Source: Rhizomucor pusillus
Lineage: Eukaryota; Mucoromycota; Mucoromycetes; Mucorales; Lichtheimiaceae
Length of the DNA stretch: 64,000 nt
Reading direction: 5' to 3'
Assembly (NCBI GenBank): GCA_900175165.2
Contig: FWWN02000239.1
Span: 186,001-250,000, forward strand
Shown here: in pieces, positions 33,554-44,788 of the stretch
How the letters are laid out: every line of letters starts with the position of its first letter
How positions within the stretch are numbered: the stretch's first letter is position 1
Translations under genes and position numbers: made by a program
Notes under the pieces: model-generated
Seen by the model: only the letters and a program-made list of their open reading frames with translations
Database searches by the model: none
What the model was told of the DNA's origin: nothing

Positions 33554-36500
33554 TTAATCTTCTCCTTCAGACATTGAAACGTCATCTTCAGACTCTTCAT
33601 CTTCACTTTCTTCTACAATCACTCGCTTTCTCTTCTGCGTCGCTCTGCGTTGCGGTCTAGTTTCCCGTGTAGCACCTATATCAATTACATTAGCAAAGGT
33701 CATTGTTTTATGATTCTGCGTATTATACTCACCTCGTTTTTTACGGGAAGCAGATCTGGTACTCGTATTACCACTGTTACTATTGTTCCCCATATTGGAT
33801 GCGGGCACTGCTTCTTCTTCACCAGCACCTTCTTCTGTATCCTCTGTGCTTTCTCCGCTAAGTTTTTGAATCTTCTGCTCAAACTCATCAATGATGGCCT
33901 TGAGCTCTGGCTTCCCTGCTTTCTGGAGACGACCCTGAGAAACAGATCTCGTTAACTCTTCGTCTTCAAACCTCTTTGCATCTCTACATGTTACCTTGGC
34001 AATAATTTCTTGGAATGACTTGTACACGGACTTTTCATGCAATTTGTCCTGATACGCTGGCAGACCTTCCAATAGTCTTCTGAAACTCCTTTCAGACTTG
34101 AATGGAAGTAGAGATAAACAATAGGCAATATCTCTCCATATCCGCTCGTCGTCGGTATTTGCAAATCTTTGGCACAACTTTTCCACCACGTTTTCAGCTT
34201 GCTTCTCCTAATGTAGCCTCTACTTTTAGATATCGCCTCCTGATAACCATTCTTTCGTTACTAACCTTGTCCGCAAATTCGAATCCGAAAATGAACTTCA
34301 TGATCCGGCGGAACGTCTCTTCTTCCAATTTGGGATCGCAATTAGTCAAATTGCTAATGATATCCGGAAGATTGTTGTAGATAGCATTGTCTTTGGTCGC
34401 TAACTCCGTGAAGAAGAGCTTTGCGAGATCCGCTATTCGCTGATCTGGATCTTCCAGGCATTTTGCCATCTCGCTGATTTGTCCCTTGACCTTGACCATA
34501 CCGTTCAAGATCAAATGTGTAAGAACCATGACGGCATTCTTTTTGACGATACTATCTTCATCCGCGAGCCGATTATACAGAAACGAGATGTTTTCATCGA
34601 TAAGGGTGTTGAAACAGACTGCCATGTCTCCGAGAGCTATAACAATATTGCTGCGTATAGTGGAATCTTTAGAACGCTCGAGAATGGTGAACAGGAGTTG
34701 CAGGTTCCGCTCGCAGAAATCCGAACTGACGCACATGAATTTAGCTAGCGCAAGCGTTGCTGTTATTTGTAACGTGGTATCCTATTTACATATGTTTAGA
34801 TAGAAGAACGAGGCAAAAACACACCAATCTTGATGCTCACTGTGTATATCTTATTTCGGATACATATCTCCGTAAGTAATGGACCAAACCTGCCCAGAAG
34901 CGAGCCAGGACCAAGAAGCTCTCGTTCCCTGATATGTGTTATAGTGTCACCAATGTCATCTTCAGTCGTTCCACCAACTTGTTCAAGCTCATCTTCAATA
35001 GCGCCATCCTTTTTACCGTCTAAGCGAACGAGTATTAGTTCCGGCTGAGCAGTAAATACAGCAATTCGAGATACATACCATCTTTCTTCATTCTCTTCTT
35101 CTTCCACTCTGCTTCAATTATCTCCAAATGCACGATTTGTTTCAGAGCAACGTGACCGACGATGAAAACCAGCTGACTAAGTTCAAAGGCGCTTTCATGG
35201 ATAGGGTTTTGTGGATAAGGTAGGGCTTGCTGTGACATGCTCATATCATAGTCAATATCCATCGTCTCGTTCATTGCTTCATTGCCGTCTGGAGTAGCGG
35301 ATTGTTGTCGGTTGCCAAAGATTTTGGCCGTCTTTTCCTTGATAATTTCTGTACACAAAGCATCTGGATGCTCCCCAAGCAAATAGACTGTATTTATAAC
35401 TTGCTCTGCCAAGCTGAACCTATTGACCATTTATTAGCCCGCTTTCCAGTTGAAAACGACGTCAAATATTTACCATTCCAGAGAGTCTGTTGGACTTTCA
35501 ATCACACTTTTGAGCCGTGCAAAAATGGGATGATTCATCGCAAACCGAACGCCTTTATCAATACTACGACCTATATTTGCAGTCAGGAGAATTGCTAGTT
35601 CATAATTTATAGGTTTAGAATGTACCTTTCTCTGGTGACTTGGATCCACCAAGTCTTTGCAAAGCAATGCAGGTATATTTTGCAAGAGATAAATCATTTC
35701 TACCAAGCGGACCCAGTCCGATTCGCAGCATGAGGCTGACTTTTTCGTTCACAATATCCACCCTGGCTTTGGCAAGCATTCCAAGTATAATAATTGCACC
35801 TCTGCGCTGCTCCTTTGGGATATTACCCTTGTTAAAGCCTGGAGTAATCATTAGCTAGGCGGGTTAAATTATATCTTTCGAATATAATACTACCATAGAC
35901 AGCCCACAGTTTATCAATAACACTTTCTGGCAGACCATCTTCCGCCATAATTGTCACCAAAAGCTGCTCCAAAGAGGTCAGCTCTGCAAGCGTAGTATTG
36001 TAGGTGAGTTGGATAAGATTGCGTGCAATGTTATTTATATTCTCGGTCCTTGATAATCGACTGTCTGGATCAAAGTAAAGGTGCCGGTAGCATTCCATTA
36101 GCTTCATTTTAATGCCCTTTCCTTCGTCGCTGGTATCCTTTGTCCAGATAAGATGAATCATTTTTCGTATACCGCTCTATAAATCTTTGTTAAAAGCTGG
36201 TTTCGAATAATGGTTTCTAACAAACGTACCGATGCAGGTTTGATCTTGTAATCATGAGCTGTTACGAAGAAGTCCATTGCTTCCAGGACCTCGGGTTTCG
36301 ATTTGGATGATAATAACTGGGCAATAATGGGTATCGCAGAATGAATCTGTTGGATGAATTTAATAGCATCGGCGTGGAAAGTCTTCATGAGTTTCAGTTG
36401 TTGCATCTTTTCGACGGAAATGACAGTTTTTTGTGCGAGCTTTTGCGTTGATTCCTGATTCCGATGGTCGTCGAGGTTTTCGGATGTTTTATGTGATTCT

Positions 36501-38640
36501 GATACAGTGGCATCTCCATCATTTTGACCTTCCTTTTGTCTTTCTTCTGGCTGCTCTTCCGCATTGTTTTCATTGCTTTCTTCTTCAGCGTCCTTCATTT
36601 CTACATCTTCTTGCTCATTATTTCCTTCGCCTTCGTCCGCGTTATTTTCCTTGTCTTCCTCTTCACCATTTTCTTCGGAATCCTTGTTAGCATTCATTTG
36701 TTCATCTTGCGGCTTTTCGCCAGATTCTTGAGACGCATTTTGCTGTTGTCGCATAACTGCAGCCAAGAGCTCATCCTCCGTGCAGACAGTCTATATGGAT
36801 GATTAAGCTACGATAGTGTAGTACACCTCAGAATCATTAAATTACCTCCAACTCGGCTTTGATCTTATCTAATTTGCGCTGCCATTCGTCCAGATCCAAT
36901 TCTCCTCCGTACATGCTGTACGGATGTGTAGAAATCAATTTAGTGAGGACACGGATCGCATATTTTCTGACAATGCTTGTTTTCTCCTCCAAATGACGAA
37001 GAGCTAAGACTCCAAGAGCATGTCTTCGTTTCGGGAACTTTGCATTTAGACTGTGCAACGAGTATTAAAAGTTAGATATCTTCTTTTAGGACTAACGAAG
37101 ATTCCGAGACTCACTCCAAAAGCTTCAAATACGTCTGTAGTACTTTTGATCGGCAAAAGGCAGTAGGATCTAGCATGCGTTCTTCGAGAATATCAAAGAA
37201 TGCGTTAATCTGCTCTTTTTGGGTTGGATTTTCTTCTGAATGTGTTGCTAATTCGACGATAAGAAGGCCAAGGATATCAATGAGTGCCATACGCATAGTG
37301 TACGACTTGTGGATGTTAGCATGACAGTACGATTACTTTTACTTAATATGCCTTACTTCACTGTCAAGTTGTCCAATCAAAAGACCCAAATTCTTCAGAA
37401 TCGTCTTTGGCGCCAGCTCGCTTAACTTTGTCAGAAAGACCGCGAATGTCTTTGCGTTCGGTGTATCTTTGACTTCTTTGGTAGAAACGTCCTTGAACTC
37501 TTTGTTACTGATCTCTCGTAAAACCTCATCAGCAAGCTGTGAGTAATCTTGCTTGTCGAGTATATAGTGCAGCATTTCAGCCATCGGTTCTGCAGAGTGT
37601 TCCCAATATTGCAAGTTCTGCATGATTGTAGTCTGTGCGGCTGAAGACTGTGTCAATAACAATTCTCGAGGGCCGCAAAGCAACCATAAGACTTACCATA
37701 CATGTAACCATAGTGTTTGACACACAAACCAATGACCTTGAATGCTCTTTGCTTTATATTGACGGCAGCAGCTGTCGATTTGGAATTTGCAGGGTTTTCG
37801 AAAATTTGGAAAGCTGGCTTGGTAAACAGTCTATGGTGGGAAACCTTCAATACATTGCTACATTGATGGAATTGATAACTAGGTTTCATACCCGATAAAT
37901 GTACCACACTCTGGCGTCAATGTCCAAATCCTCGATATCTTCAATTCCAAAAGACCAGCTATCAGGTCGAAACATTTCAATTTTTGAGAACTCCAATCAT
38001 ATCCGGAATCGTCGTGATGGCTTCTAGAACGGCCTTTCTCGGATCGAGTAGTTTGTACTGATGCTGCTTTTTCCTCTGCTGCTGATAATATCCAATGTAC
38101 AACGAAGCCGTACAACTCCAAATATAGTTTATGAGCGGGTAAGGAATCCTTCTCATTATTGTTTAGGTCTTCCGCCGTCGCTTTGACCTCAGCTCTGAAG
38201 GCTGATAGAATACATTAGGGTTGGTTTTTTTTGGAGACATAGCCCTTGTATTTACCAGAAAGAATGATGTCGAAAAGTTTAGCTGTTATACGCGGCTTTA
38301 CATTTGCAAAGTTCCTAGATTATATCAGTCAGGTACTGATAGGGCTTTGTATACTGATATTCTTCTTTCTCACTTTAAAAAGCTTCGAATCTTGTCAAAG
38401 ACAAGTGGATCGCTTATATTGTCCGAGGATACTTCAATTCGGTCCGTTATGTCTATGTTTGAATGTCAATTGTCGAACAATTCAGGTCAGGTAGCAGGTA
38501 TAAAGCGAACCATTCAAGTAACGATTCAACTCGCCATCGCTGCGGCCCTGAATAGCAACCTCATTGGGAATGAAGTAGTTTGGTCCTGAGTCTTCCTGCA
38601 GCCGAAGAAGCTCGTCATGCAATGTAAAAGACATTGACAT
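33554..38640 (-). CDS. Condensin complex subunit 1 (Cnd1/Ycs4/NCAPD2)
   Basis: About 18 exons, roughly 1,400 residues. The start is MSMSFTLHDELL at 38640 (or 38634). HEAT-like helices run throughout (for example KAFQIFENPANSK-like, LRHLEEKTSIVRKYAIRVL, RRGAIIILGMLAKA). The strongest match is the Cnd1 domain: LGRFGPLLTEIC, then DTTLQITATLALAKFMCVS, TIRSNIVIALGDMAVCFNTL and EDSIVKKNAVMVLTHLILN, followed by EKQAENVVEKLCQRF. The C-terminus has basic, nuclear-signal-like stretches and an acidic end. Condensin compacts and segregates mitotic chromosomes; this HEAT subunit binds the kleisin Brn1/Cnd2. A Glu/Asn/Gln-rich acidic insert (about 36430-36735) interrupts the middle. Two possible introns near the end (33965-34010 region and about 33676-33732) are multiples of three without stops, so the C-terminal reading is ambiguous. 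Confidence 0.92.
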
Positions 38641-39046
38641 TGCAAGAGAACAAAGCTCGTTCTCAGCAGCTGACACGACGCGCGCTGTTAAATGAAGTTG
38701 ACGCGAATTGCTCCGACCCACCGCGTCTGTGCCAAAACTGCTCCTTATCACTACTGGCAGAAAAATTTACGATTACTCTGCAAGAATAGACATAATCAAT
38801 CGATGATATAGCAAAAAGTAAATGCAGGGTGAGCCCCTAATGTTGTCCATTCTCGTGTTCTTTTTTTTTTAGGCATATGTTGCACGAAAACGTACTTGTA
38901 GATCACAATGAAATGAACCAGAAAATCAAAACTCATATTTGCAAAAAATAAATACAGAAATACATGCTCCAGACACACATGAAATCGTATGCTTTTTTCT
39001 ACTGTGCCACATACAATGTTGCCAGAAACACATGCCACGGGCATTG
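38641..39046. other. Intergenic region upstream of condensin subunit 1
   Basis: About 400 bp between two minus-strand genes, holding the 3' region of the Ser-rich protein gene and the promoter of the condensin gene. Only an AT-rich stretch and an A10 run near 38865 are notable. An in-frame upstream ATG at 38751 could extend condensin by 37 codons but is not conserved-looking. Confidence 0.4.
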
Positions 39047-39589
39047 CTAACCTGGCCAAAATCTGGATAGGGATCGTCGTTCCTCGCCGCCGGAGAAAAT
39101 ATCCTTGCTCAGCTCGTTACGATCCGCATTGAAATATCGGTCCTTGTGCGCAAAAAGATAATCATAGAGCTTGTCTGCAAGGATACTAGTTCTGCTCTTG
39201 CTGGGAGAAGGCACTGGCAAAATAACCACCTGATGACCAGGGAAGCTGCGTTGCCGTTGTCGATGCGGACTTGTGTTGTTATCTTCTGTTGATGACGACG
39301 AGGACGATGACGTTGAAGGAGACGACGACGAAGTTGTAGACAACATATCATCATCCTCGTCATCGTATTCCTCGCTTCGAGGAAAACTTGGCCACGTAGA
39401 TGAGCGCGGTGTACCGGATGGTGACTGGCGGTTCCTTTTTGTCTTTTCCAGGAGTTTTTTGTAATCATTGCCATCCGCTAAAGGGTTCTTGTCGTCCCCA
39501 TTCAAGTATTGCCGAAACATACTAGACAAGGAAGTGCGCATAGATACATCGTCTTCGGGGACGTTGTTGGAAGGGCTGTTTGGTGTCAT
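39047..39589 (-). CDS. Small Ser/Asp-rich protein, unknown function
   Basis: A single exon of 180 codons. It has a low-complexity middle: an acidic run (EEYDDEDDD), poly-Ser and a basic HRQRQR stretch. The C-terminal 45 residues look more ordered and conserved (SILADKLYDYLFAHKDRYFN). Near the end the sequence GGCCAGGTTAGC could be a splice donor, so one more short exon is possible. No signal peptide or membrane segment. I do not recognise the family. Confidence 0.6.
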   Translation of the reverse strand: MTPNSPSNNVPEDDVSMRTSLSSMFRQYLNGDDKNPLADGNDYKKLLEKTKRNRQSPSGTPRSSTWPSFPRSEEYDDEDDDMLSTTSSSSPSTSSSSSSSTEDNNTSPHRQRQRSFPGHQVVILPVPSPSKSRTSILADKLYDYLFAHKDRYFNADRNELSKDIFSGGEERRSLSRFWPG

Positions 39590-39973
39590 GGTCTTGGTTT
39601 GAGAGAAAGTAGGAAGAACGGAAAGAACTAAGTTTCAAATATACCTCGAGACGAAAATGGGATTTTTTTCCTTCGCTGTTCACACGCATGAGATAGAAAT
39701 ATTTGGGACTAGGGTTAACGTTTCTGTTGAGCATATCGCATTTGTTCATCTGCCTTTAAACCCAGCATATCCGCCTAAAATAAGCTAAATGGAACTGTTC
39801 TAGAGTGTACTGTATAATTTACTTGCTGCGTTTGACATTTGATATTCCTATTGGAAAACGAATAGTTTTTCAGATTCTCAGCTTGTCGTCATGTAGATCG
39901 GGTCGTGATCCGGTGACTCCGACGCAAAAGTCATCTCCGGTTTCAGCAACATGCTAAGCAACACAACGTCGTC
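39590..39973. other. Divergent promoter region
   Basis: 384 bp between the Ser-rich protein gene (minus) and REI1 (plus). No clear TATA box and no supportable ORF. Confidence 0.4.
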
Positions 39974-41435
39974 ATGTCTGCTGCAGCGTTACCAACTCGT
40001 TCGACAGGATTTACTTGCCTGGCATGTCATGTCATTTTCCCTACCTCAGAGCGGCAGCGCAATCACTACCGGACAGAGTACGGTGGCTCGAGATGTTCCT
40101 CTGAGAAAGCACAACGAATCTTACTTGACACTTGTATAGTTGGCACAAGTATAACTTGAAGCGCAAAATCGCGGCCTTAGCTCCCGTGAGCGCGGAGCAA
40201 TTTGCTCAGAAAGTACTATGTGAGTATCTAGCCATGTATGCATTGTATGTGTGTCACCTGGACCTAATTTTTCTCTCTCCCTTGCAGCGCAGCAAGAAAA
40301 GAACAGACAAGAGTTAGAACGTCAGGCACTCATCTATGAGTGTGTCACTTGCAGGTATGCACCTTCGGATGTAAATTAACTATATTAGATACGTTAGACT
40401 TATTACGGAACAGGAAAGCATTTTATTCTGAGAATGTATATCAAGATCATATTCAATCGAAGAAGCACCGTGAAACATACATCAAACAACAGATCTTGAA
40501 ATCGAATTCACCAGCGCATATTCATAAGCATGATATCAAACTTGCGCCCTTCTTTTCCGACCACTCTGATTTGGACAGCGATAACGACAGCACATTAGGC
40601 ATAGAGTCAGCACCTAGGGATCCGCTTTCGAAATGCCTCTTCTGCACGTTTCCTAGTCCGGATTTTGACACAAATATGGAGCACATGTCCAGAGAACACG
40701 GTTTCTTTGTACCTGACATCGAATACCTTGTCGATCTACGAGGCTTGATATCGTATCTATCGCAAAAGATCGAAGAAGACTACTATTGTCTGTATTGCAA
40801 CGGCCGCGGCAAGGAATGGAAAAGTGCTCAAGCTGCACGAGCGCACATGCTTGATAAAGGGCACATGAAAATGGCTTACGATGTAATACGTCTTGCAAAA
40901 TTTAGACTCAATTTTTAACGCTTTTCTGACTCGTGTTTGCATATGATTACAGGATAGCGAGGATCCCGAAGCATTGTTGCAATTCTACGATTTTGAACCT
41001 CTGCAGGAGACCGAGCGGTATTCAATCGCTAACGAGACCGACCTTGTGCTGCGGGATGGGACACGGTTAGGGCATCGTCGAAATCTTAGATTTTTCAAGC
41101 AGCGCTTACGAAAGAATGTAAGTATTGTGATCATATGCATTCTTCCTTCTTTCATTAACCGAGAACTTTCGTCACAGCGTGAAGAACATCAAGTAGACCG
41201 GGCGAAAGCTATAGAGGAAGCCAAGGCATTCGCGGCAGAGCAGGGCCTATCTCGTCGAGAGAAGCGCAATTTGCTTGCTGTCACTAACGGACGAAAAGGA
41301 TACAATGCAGATAACAACCACAACTCTGCAAATGGAATTAGAGAAACAATTGTTAGACAAGATTTCCAGCGACAGGTCGCTGTGAAACACAACCTAGTGG
41401 AGACACTCCGAGCCAGAAATCAAGTGCCCAAGTAG
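39974..41435 (+). CDS. REI1: Cytoplasmic 60S subunit biogenesis factor Rei1 (ZNF622 family)
   Basis: Six exons (39974-40077, 40140-40219, 40288-40354, 40414-40882, 40953-41117, 41178-41435) give 380 residues. Four C2H2-type fingers: FTCLACHVIFPT followed by the DWHKYNLKRK hallmark; YECVTCRKAFYS; KCLFCTFPSPDF; and YYCLYCNGRGKEW. The blocks QSKKHRE and MLDKGHMKMAYD are also typical, as is the C-terminal RRNLRFFKQR and RNQ end. Rei1 works late in cytoplasmic maturation of the 60S subunit, probing the peptide exit tunnel with its C-terminus and releasing Arx1/Alb1. The finding of eL27 in the same window is coincidental. Convergent with TAF5. Confidence 0.97.
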
Positions 41436-41483
41436 ATGCACAATGATGAAATGCTGCTTATACACATATAATTTTATATTTAA

Positions 41484-44334
41484 CTAATGCTCAGGTGGTG
41501 AAAAAGCACCTGCTGCTAAGCAAAGATTACGTTTCGTGAATTGTACTTTGTAAATTGGAGTATGCTTGGTAGGGAAGACACCGAGTTGGTCGTTGCTAAG
41601 GCAAAGTGGTAACTTAGCATCGTAATCAGGCCAACTAACCATTCAACAGACGTACCTTTCAACTATTCCTTTCTTGCGTCTGTGCTCTTCGTCCTTAATT
41701 TTAGTATCCTTTTTGTCCTTCAGCTTGCTGTCATCAAGCCGTATCCGTTTAGTGTCGTTGCCATTCTGCGCAATTATGGAAGATGACGCATCGGACGGGG
41801 TATCCTTATTTACGTCCCAAATTCTCACAGTGCCATCCGCGCTGCCGGACGCAAGTACATTGCTGTCAGCACTGAACTCGACAGAGTAAATGAATCCGGT
41901 GTGTCCAGTCATTTTCTTCAGTCGTCGACCAGAGCCCAAATCCCATATCATGATTGATTTGTCCTCGCCTACAGAAGATGCACGAAGTCAAGCAGCATTT
42001 CGAGACTAGAATTGATTCTAATACGTACCAGCCGATGCCATCAAGCGTCCATTGGGGGAAACGGCCACAGTCTTAACCGATCCAGTGTGACCTGTAAAGA
42101 CTCTTACGCAAGATCCTCTCTGCACGTCCCACAATCGGCAGGTTCGATCACTGGAGCCAGTGACCAGATATTTAGAATTAGGGTGGAATTTAACAGTCTA
42201 GCGCTCCGGCGTTAAGACCTTTCGTGCAGACATTATCCTCGCAGCAACCGCACTTACATCGACATCAGACAAATGGCCGGCGAAAATTCGAAGAGGATAT
42301 ATATGGTCACAGCTCCATAAACGAGCTGTTCGATCGTGAGAGGCTGTGGCGAAATAGAAACCAAAAGGTCCAAAGTCTACATCCCAAACCGGGAAGTTGT
42401 GACCCTTGTAGCAAACGAGGTTGGAATATGTCTGGGTGCTCCATAGGCGCGCTAACATCGTCATTTTTCTTAGAATGCTCCTTCATTCGGGCATGATCAG
42501 AAATACATACCTGTCTTATCCTCAGAGCAGGAAATCAAATATTTGTTATCATGGCTGAAGCTCAAGCCGTACACAGGTCCTGAGTGACCGACGAGCCGCT
42601 TGTAATCGGATCCATGTCTTTCCTTTTGCCGTTCAAGGTCGGCATCTACGGCAAATTATCATTATCAGACACTATCACAATCACTTTCCATTTGAGGAAG
42701 ACTTACTGTCGTTAATATGTGCAGGGTTTACATTATTTCGTAATCCTCGCAGTTTTTCTCCTTTTAGACTCCATATCTTAATAAATGATTCAGAAAAGCC
42801 GCCTGCGATGAGACTAGCATCTTCTGTAATTGATAGACAGTTGAGACTATTTGACGTAAATTAGATTAATATACAATATTTTAAATCAACGAGGGATCGA
42901 CAAACCTGTCATGAGTATTATGGAAAGTGTAGCAACAGATGCTAGGCAGCGATGCACTGCCAAGCGAGACCCGATGCCGAAGATCTCGTAAAGAATCAAT
43001 CTCGGCCTGAATATCTGTGCCTCGGCTGATAGAAAGCAAAACAAAACATTCAATACAGATGAATAGAGGCATGTCAAGCAAGTTCAACATACTAGGGAGG
43101 GTAAGGTATATCACCGAATGCTGGTCCATCGGTTGATTCCTGCTTGACCTTTTTGTATAAATCCAACAACGATCCAGCCTCTCCATTCATTAACTGTCGC
43201 GAGGTCAGTATTCTAATCACATTATCCAATTGGTCGAGCATTTCCTCTTACGTTATCGCCCTCCTGTTTTTTAGTTTGATCTTTTTCCTTCAGTGCTTGC
43301 TCTACTTCTTCTTTGAAAGCCGGGTCCATTTGGGCCTGACCAAGTTGCAGATCCTGCTGATTGAATGCTTCGATCTGCTGCGTCTCATGTCCAGTGATAC
43401 CAATCACATCATCTTCTTCCAACCCGCCCGCGGATTTCGATAATTTCCCGTGTACCACTATGTCGAATGTTAGCATTGTCGAATAACATCCGGCTTGAAT
43501 TTACCAACCTTGTATATTAAGGTACTGATTCACGATTCGTAGCAAAAGCATATACTTGTTGTCCTGCAAATAGTTCAGAAACAATTCGAATGGTACACTT
43601 GACATTCGAAGGTTGTATTTGTTGTTGCGGTACATTTGTGCTAGCTCATTTTCTTGAACGTGCTCAGGTGATGCCACTGTCTCCAAACGGCTGATGTCCT
43701 GCATATGAAGTTCAACGTGATCCTTTTTGTATGTTTGCATAAAATAAATCGCTATTTGGTTTACAGTTATTAATTTTCTGATATACTCCATTATCCACTG
43801 TAGGGCTTTACCTTGCTCTGATAAGTTTTTGGAGACTAAATCGAGATACGCATGTACGAAGACAGGAAATAGCACGGAACGCAACTCGGGCTAACAACGA
43901 CGCGGTCAGAACGCGTTTAAGATCGCTGTAAGTTGAGTTACCTTGTACCAATCCAGCGAGTTTTCGATCCATTCTCTCAAATTGCGGTAACTGACGCTGT
44001 ATGCATCCGGATCGCTGTCTGCATCTTTGTATTTGAGAATGTGACTAGGAACAGATTTGCCAGCGGACGCGAGTTCTTGCATGATTTCTTCAAACGTTAC
44101 AGTGTTACCACCTAGCTCCTTTAGGAACGTAGCCTCGGTGGCCTTGTATCCTTTCTTTTGTAAATATGACGCTACGATCTTGTCCAGGTCGGCTTGAGAA
44201 GGAAGATTCGAAAGCGCTCGCTGCTGATCTCCAGACGTTGGCGTTTGTGGCGTCTGCTGAGGCGTCTGTTGTCGTGAATCACCACCTCCTGATGGTCCAG
44301 GCGTATTGGAACTCTGTTGAGCTGGTGAGCTCAT
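41484..44334 (-). CDS. TAF5: TFIID subunit TAF5 (LisH-NTD2-WD40)
   Basis: Multi-exon gene from ATG at 44334 to TAG at 41484-41486. The N-terminus is Gln/Pro/Thr-rich, then a LisH motif ([20 protein letters not shown]). The NTD2 domain follows ([39 protein letters not shown]). The C-terminal half holds about six WD40 repeats ([43 protein letters not shown]). The end [17 protein letters not shown] is the TAF5 C-terminal signature. TAF5 scaffolds the core of TFIID and, in yeast, SAGA. A Lys/Asp-rich insert ([18 protein letters not shown]) lies in a loop of the last repeats. The last intron crosses an Arg/Ser codon, with GTACGT donor and GCCTTAG acceptor. Confidence 0.95.
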
Positions 44335-44788
44335 TTTCGTGTATACTTTGTAAGCGGAAGAGGTTGGCTGAGAGTCTCTTTTCTCAGACGATCGGCCGTA
44401 AGGATGTCAAGTCACGAATTTGCACATTAACATTTCTGAATTGCACACCAATCCTTTAGAACGTAGTATGACCACCCTCAGGAACTATGTCGCTATTACA
44501 AAAGGAAAAGAGCAACAAGTGCTTGGCAATTCATCATAGTCATATTATAACACATATTGAGCATCTATCAAATCAAATTTATAACGGCAGAGCTAGTATT
44601 ATGTACATTGAAGCAGTAGAACGGTCTCTCAATAGATCGAAAGGCTGAAAGAGCGTGGAACAGGAACAGATACAAAGACGATCAATGGAGTTCAGGACCT
44701 ATTCTATAGGATGAAGAGGGGGGACGTGTGGCCAGTTAGATGCTTATTCAGTGCTTGTCATGACATATCCATAAATTTTGCGCAGTTG
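44335..44788. other. Divergent promoter region between TAF5 and the Med5-like gene
   Basis: About 450 bp between the starts of two divergent genes for transcription machinery. AT-rich, no clear TATA box, no supportable ORF. Confidence 0.45.
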
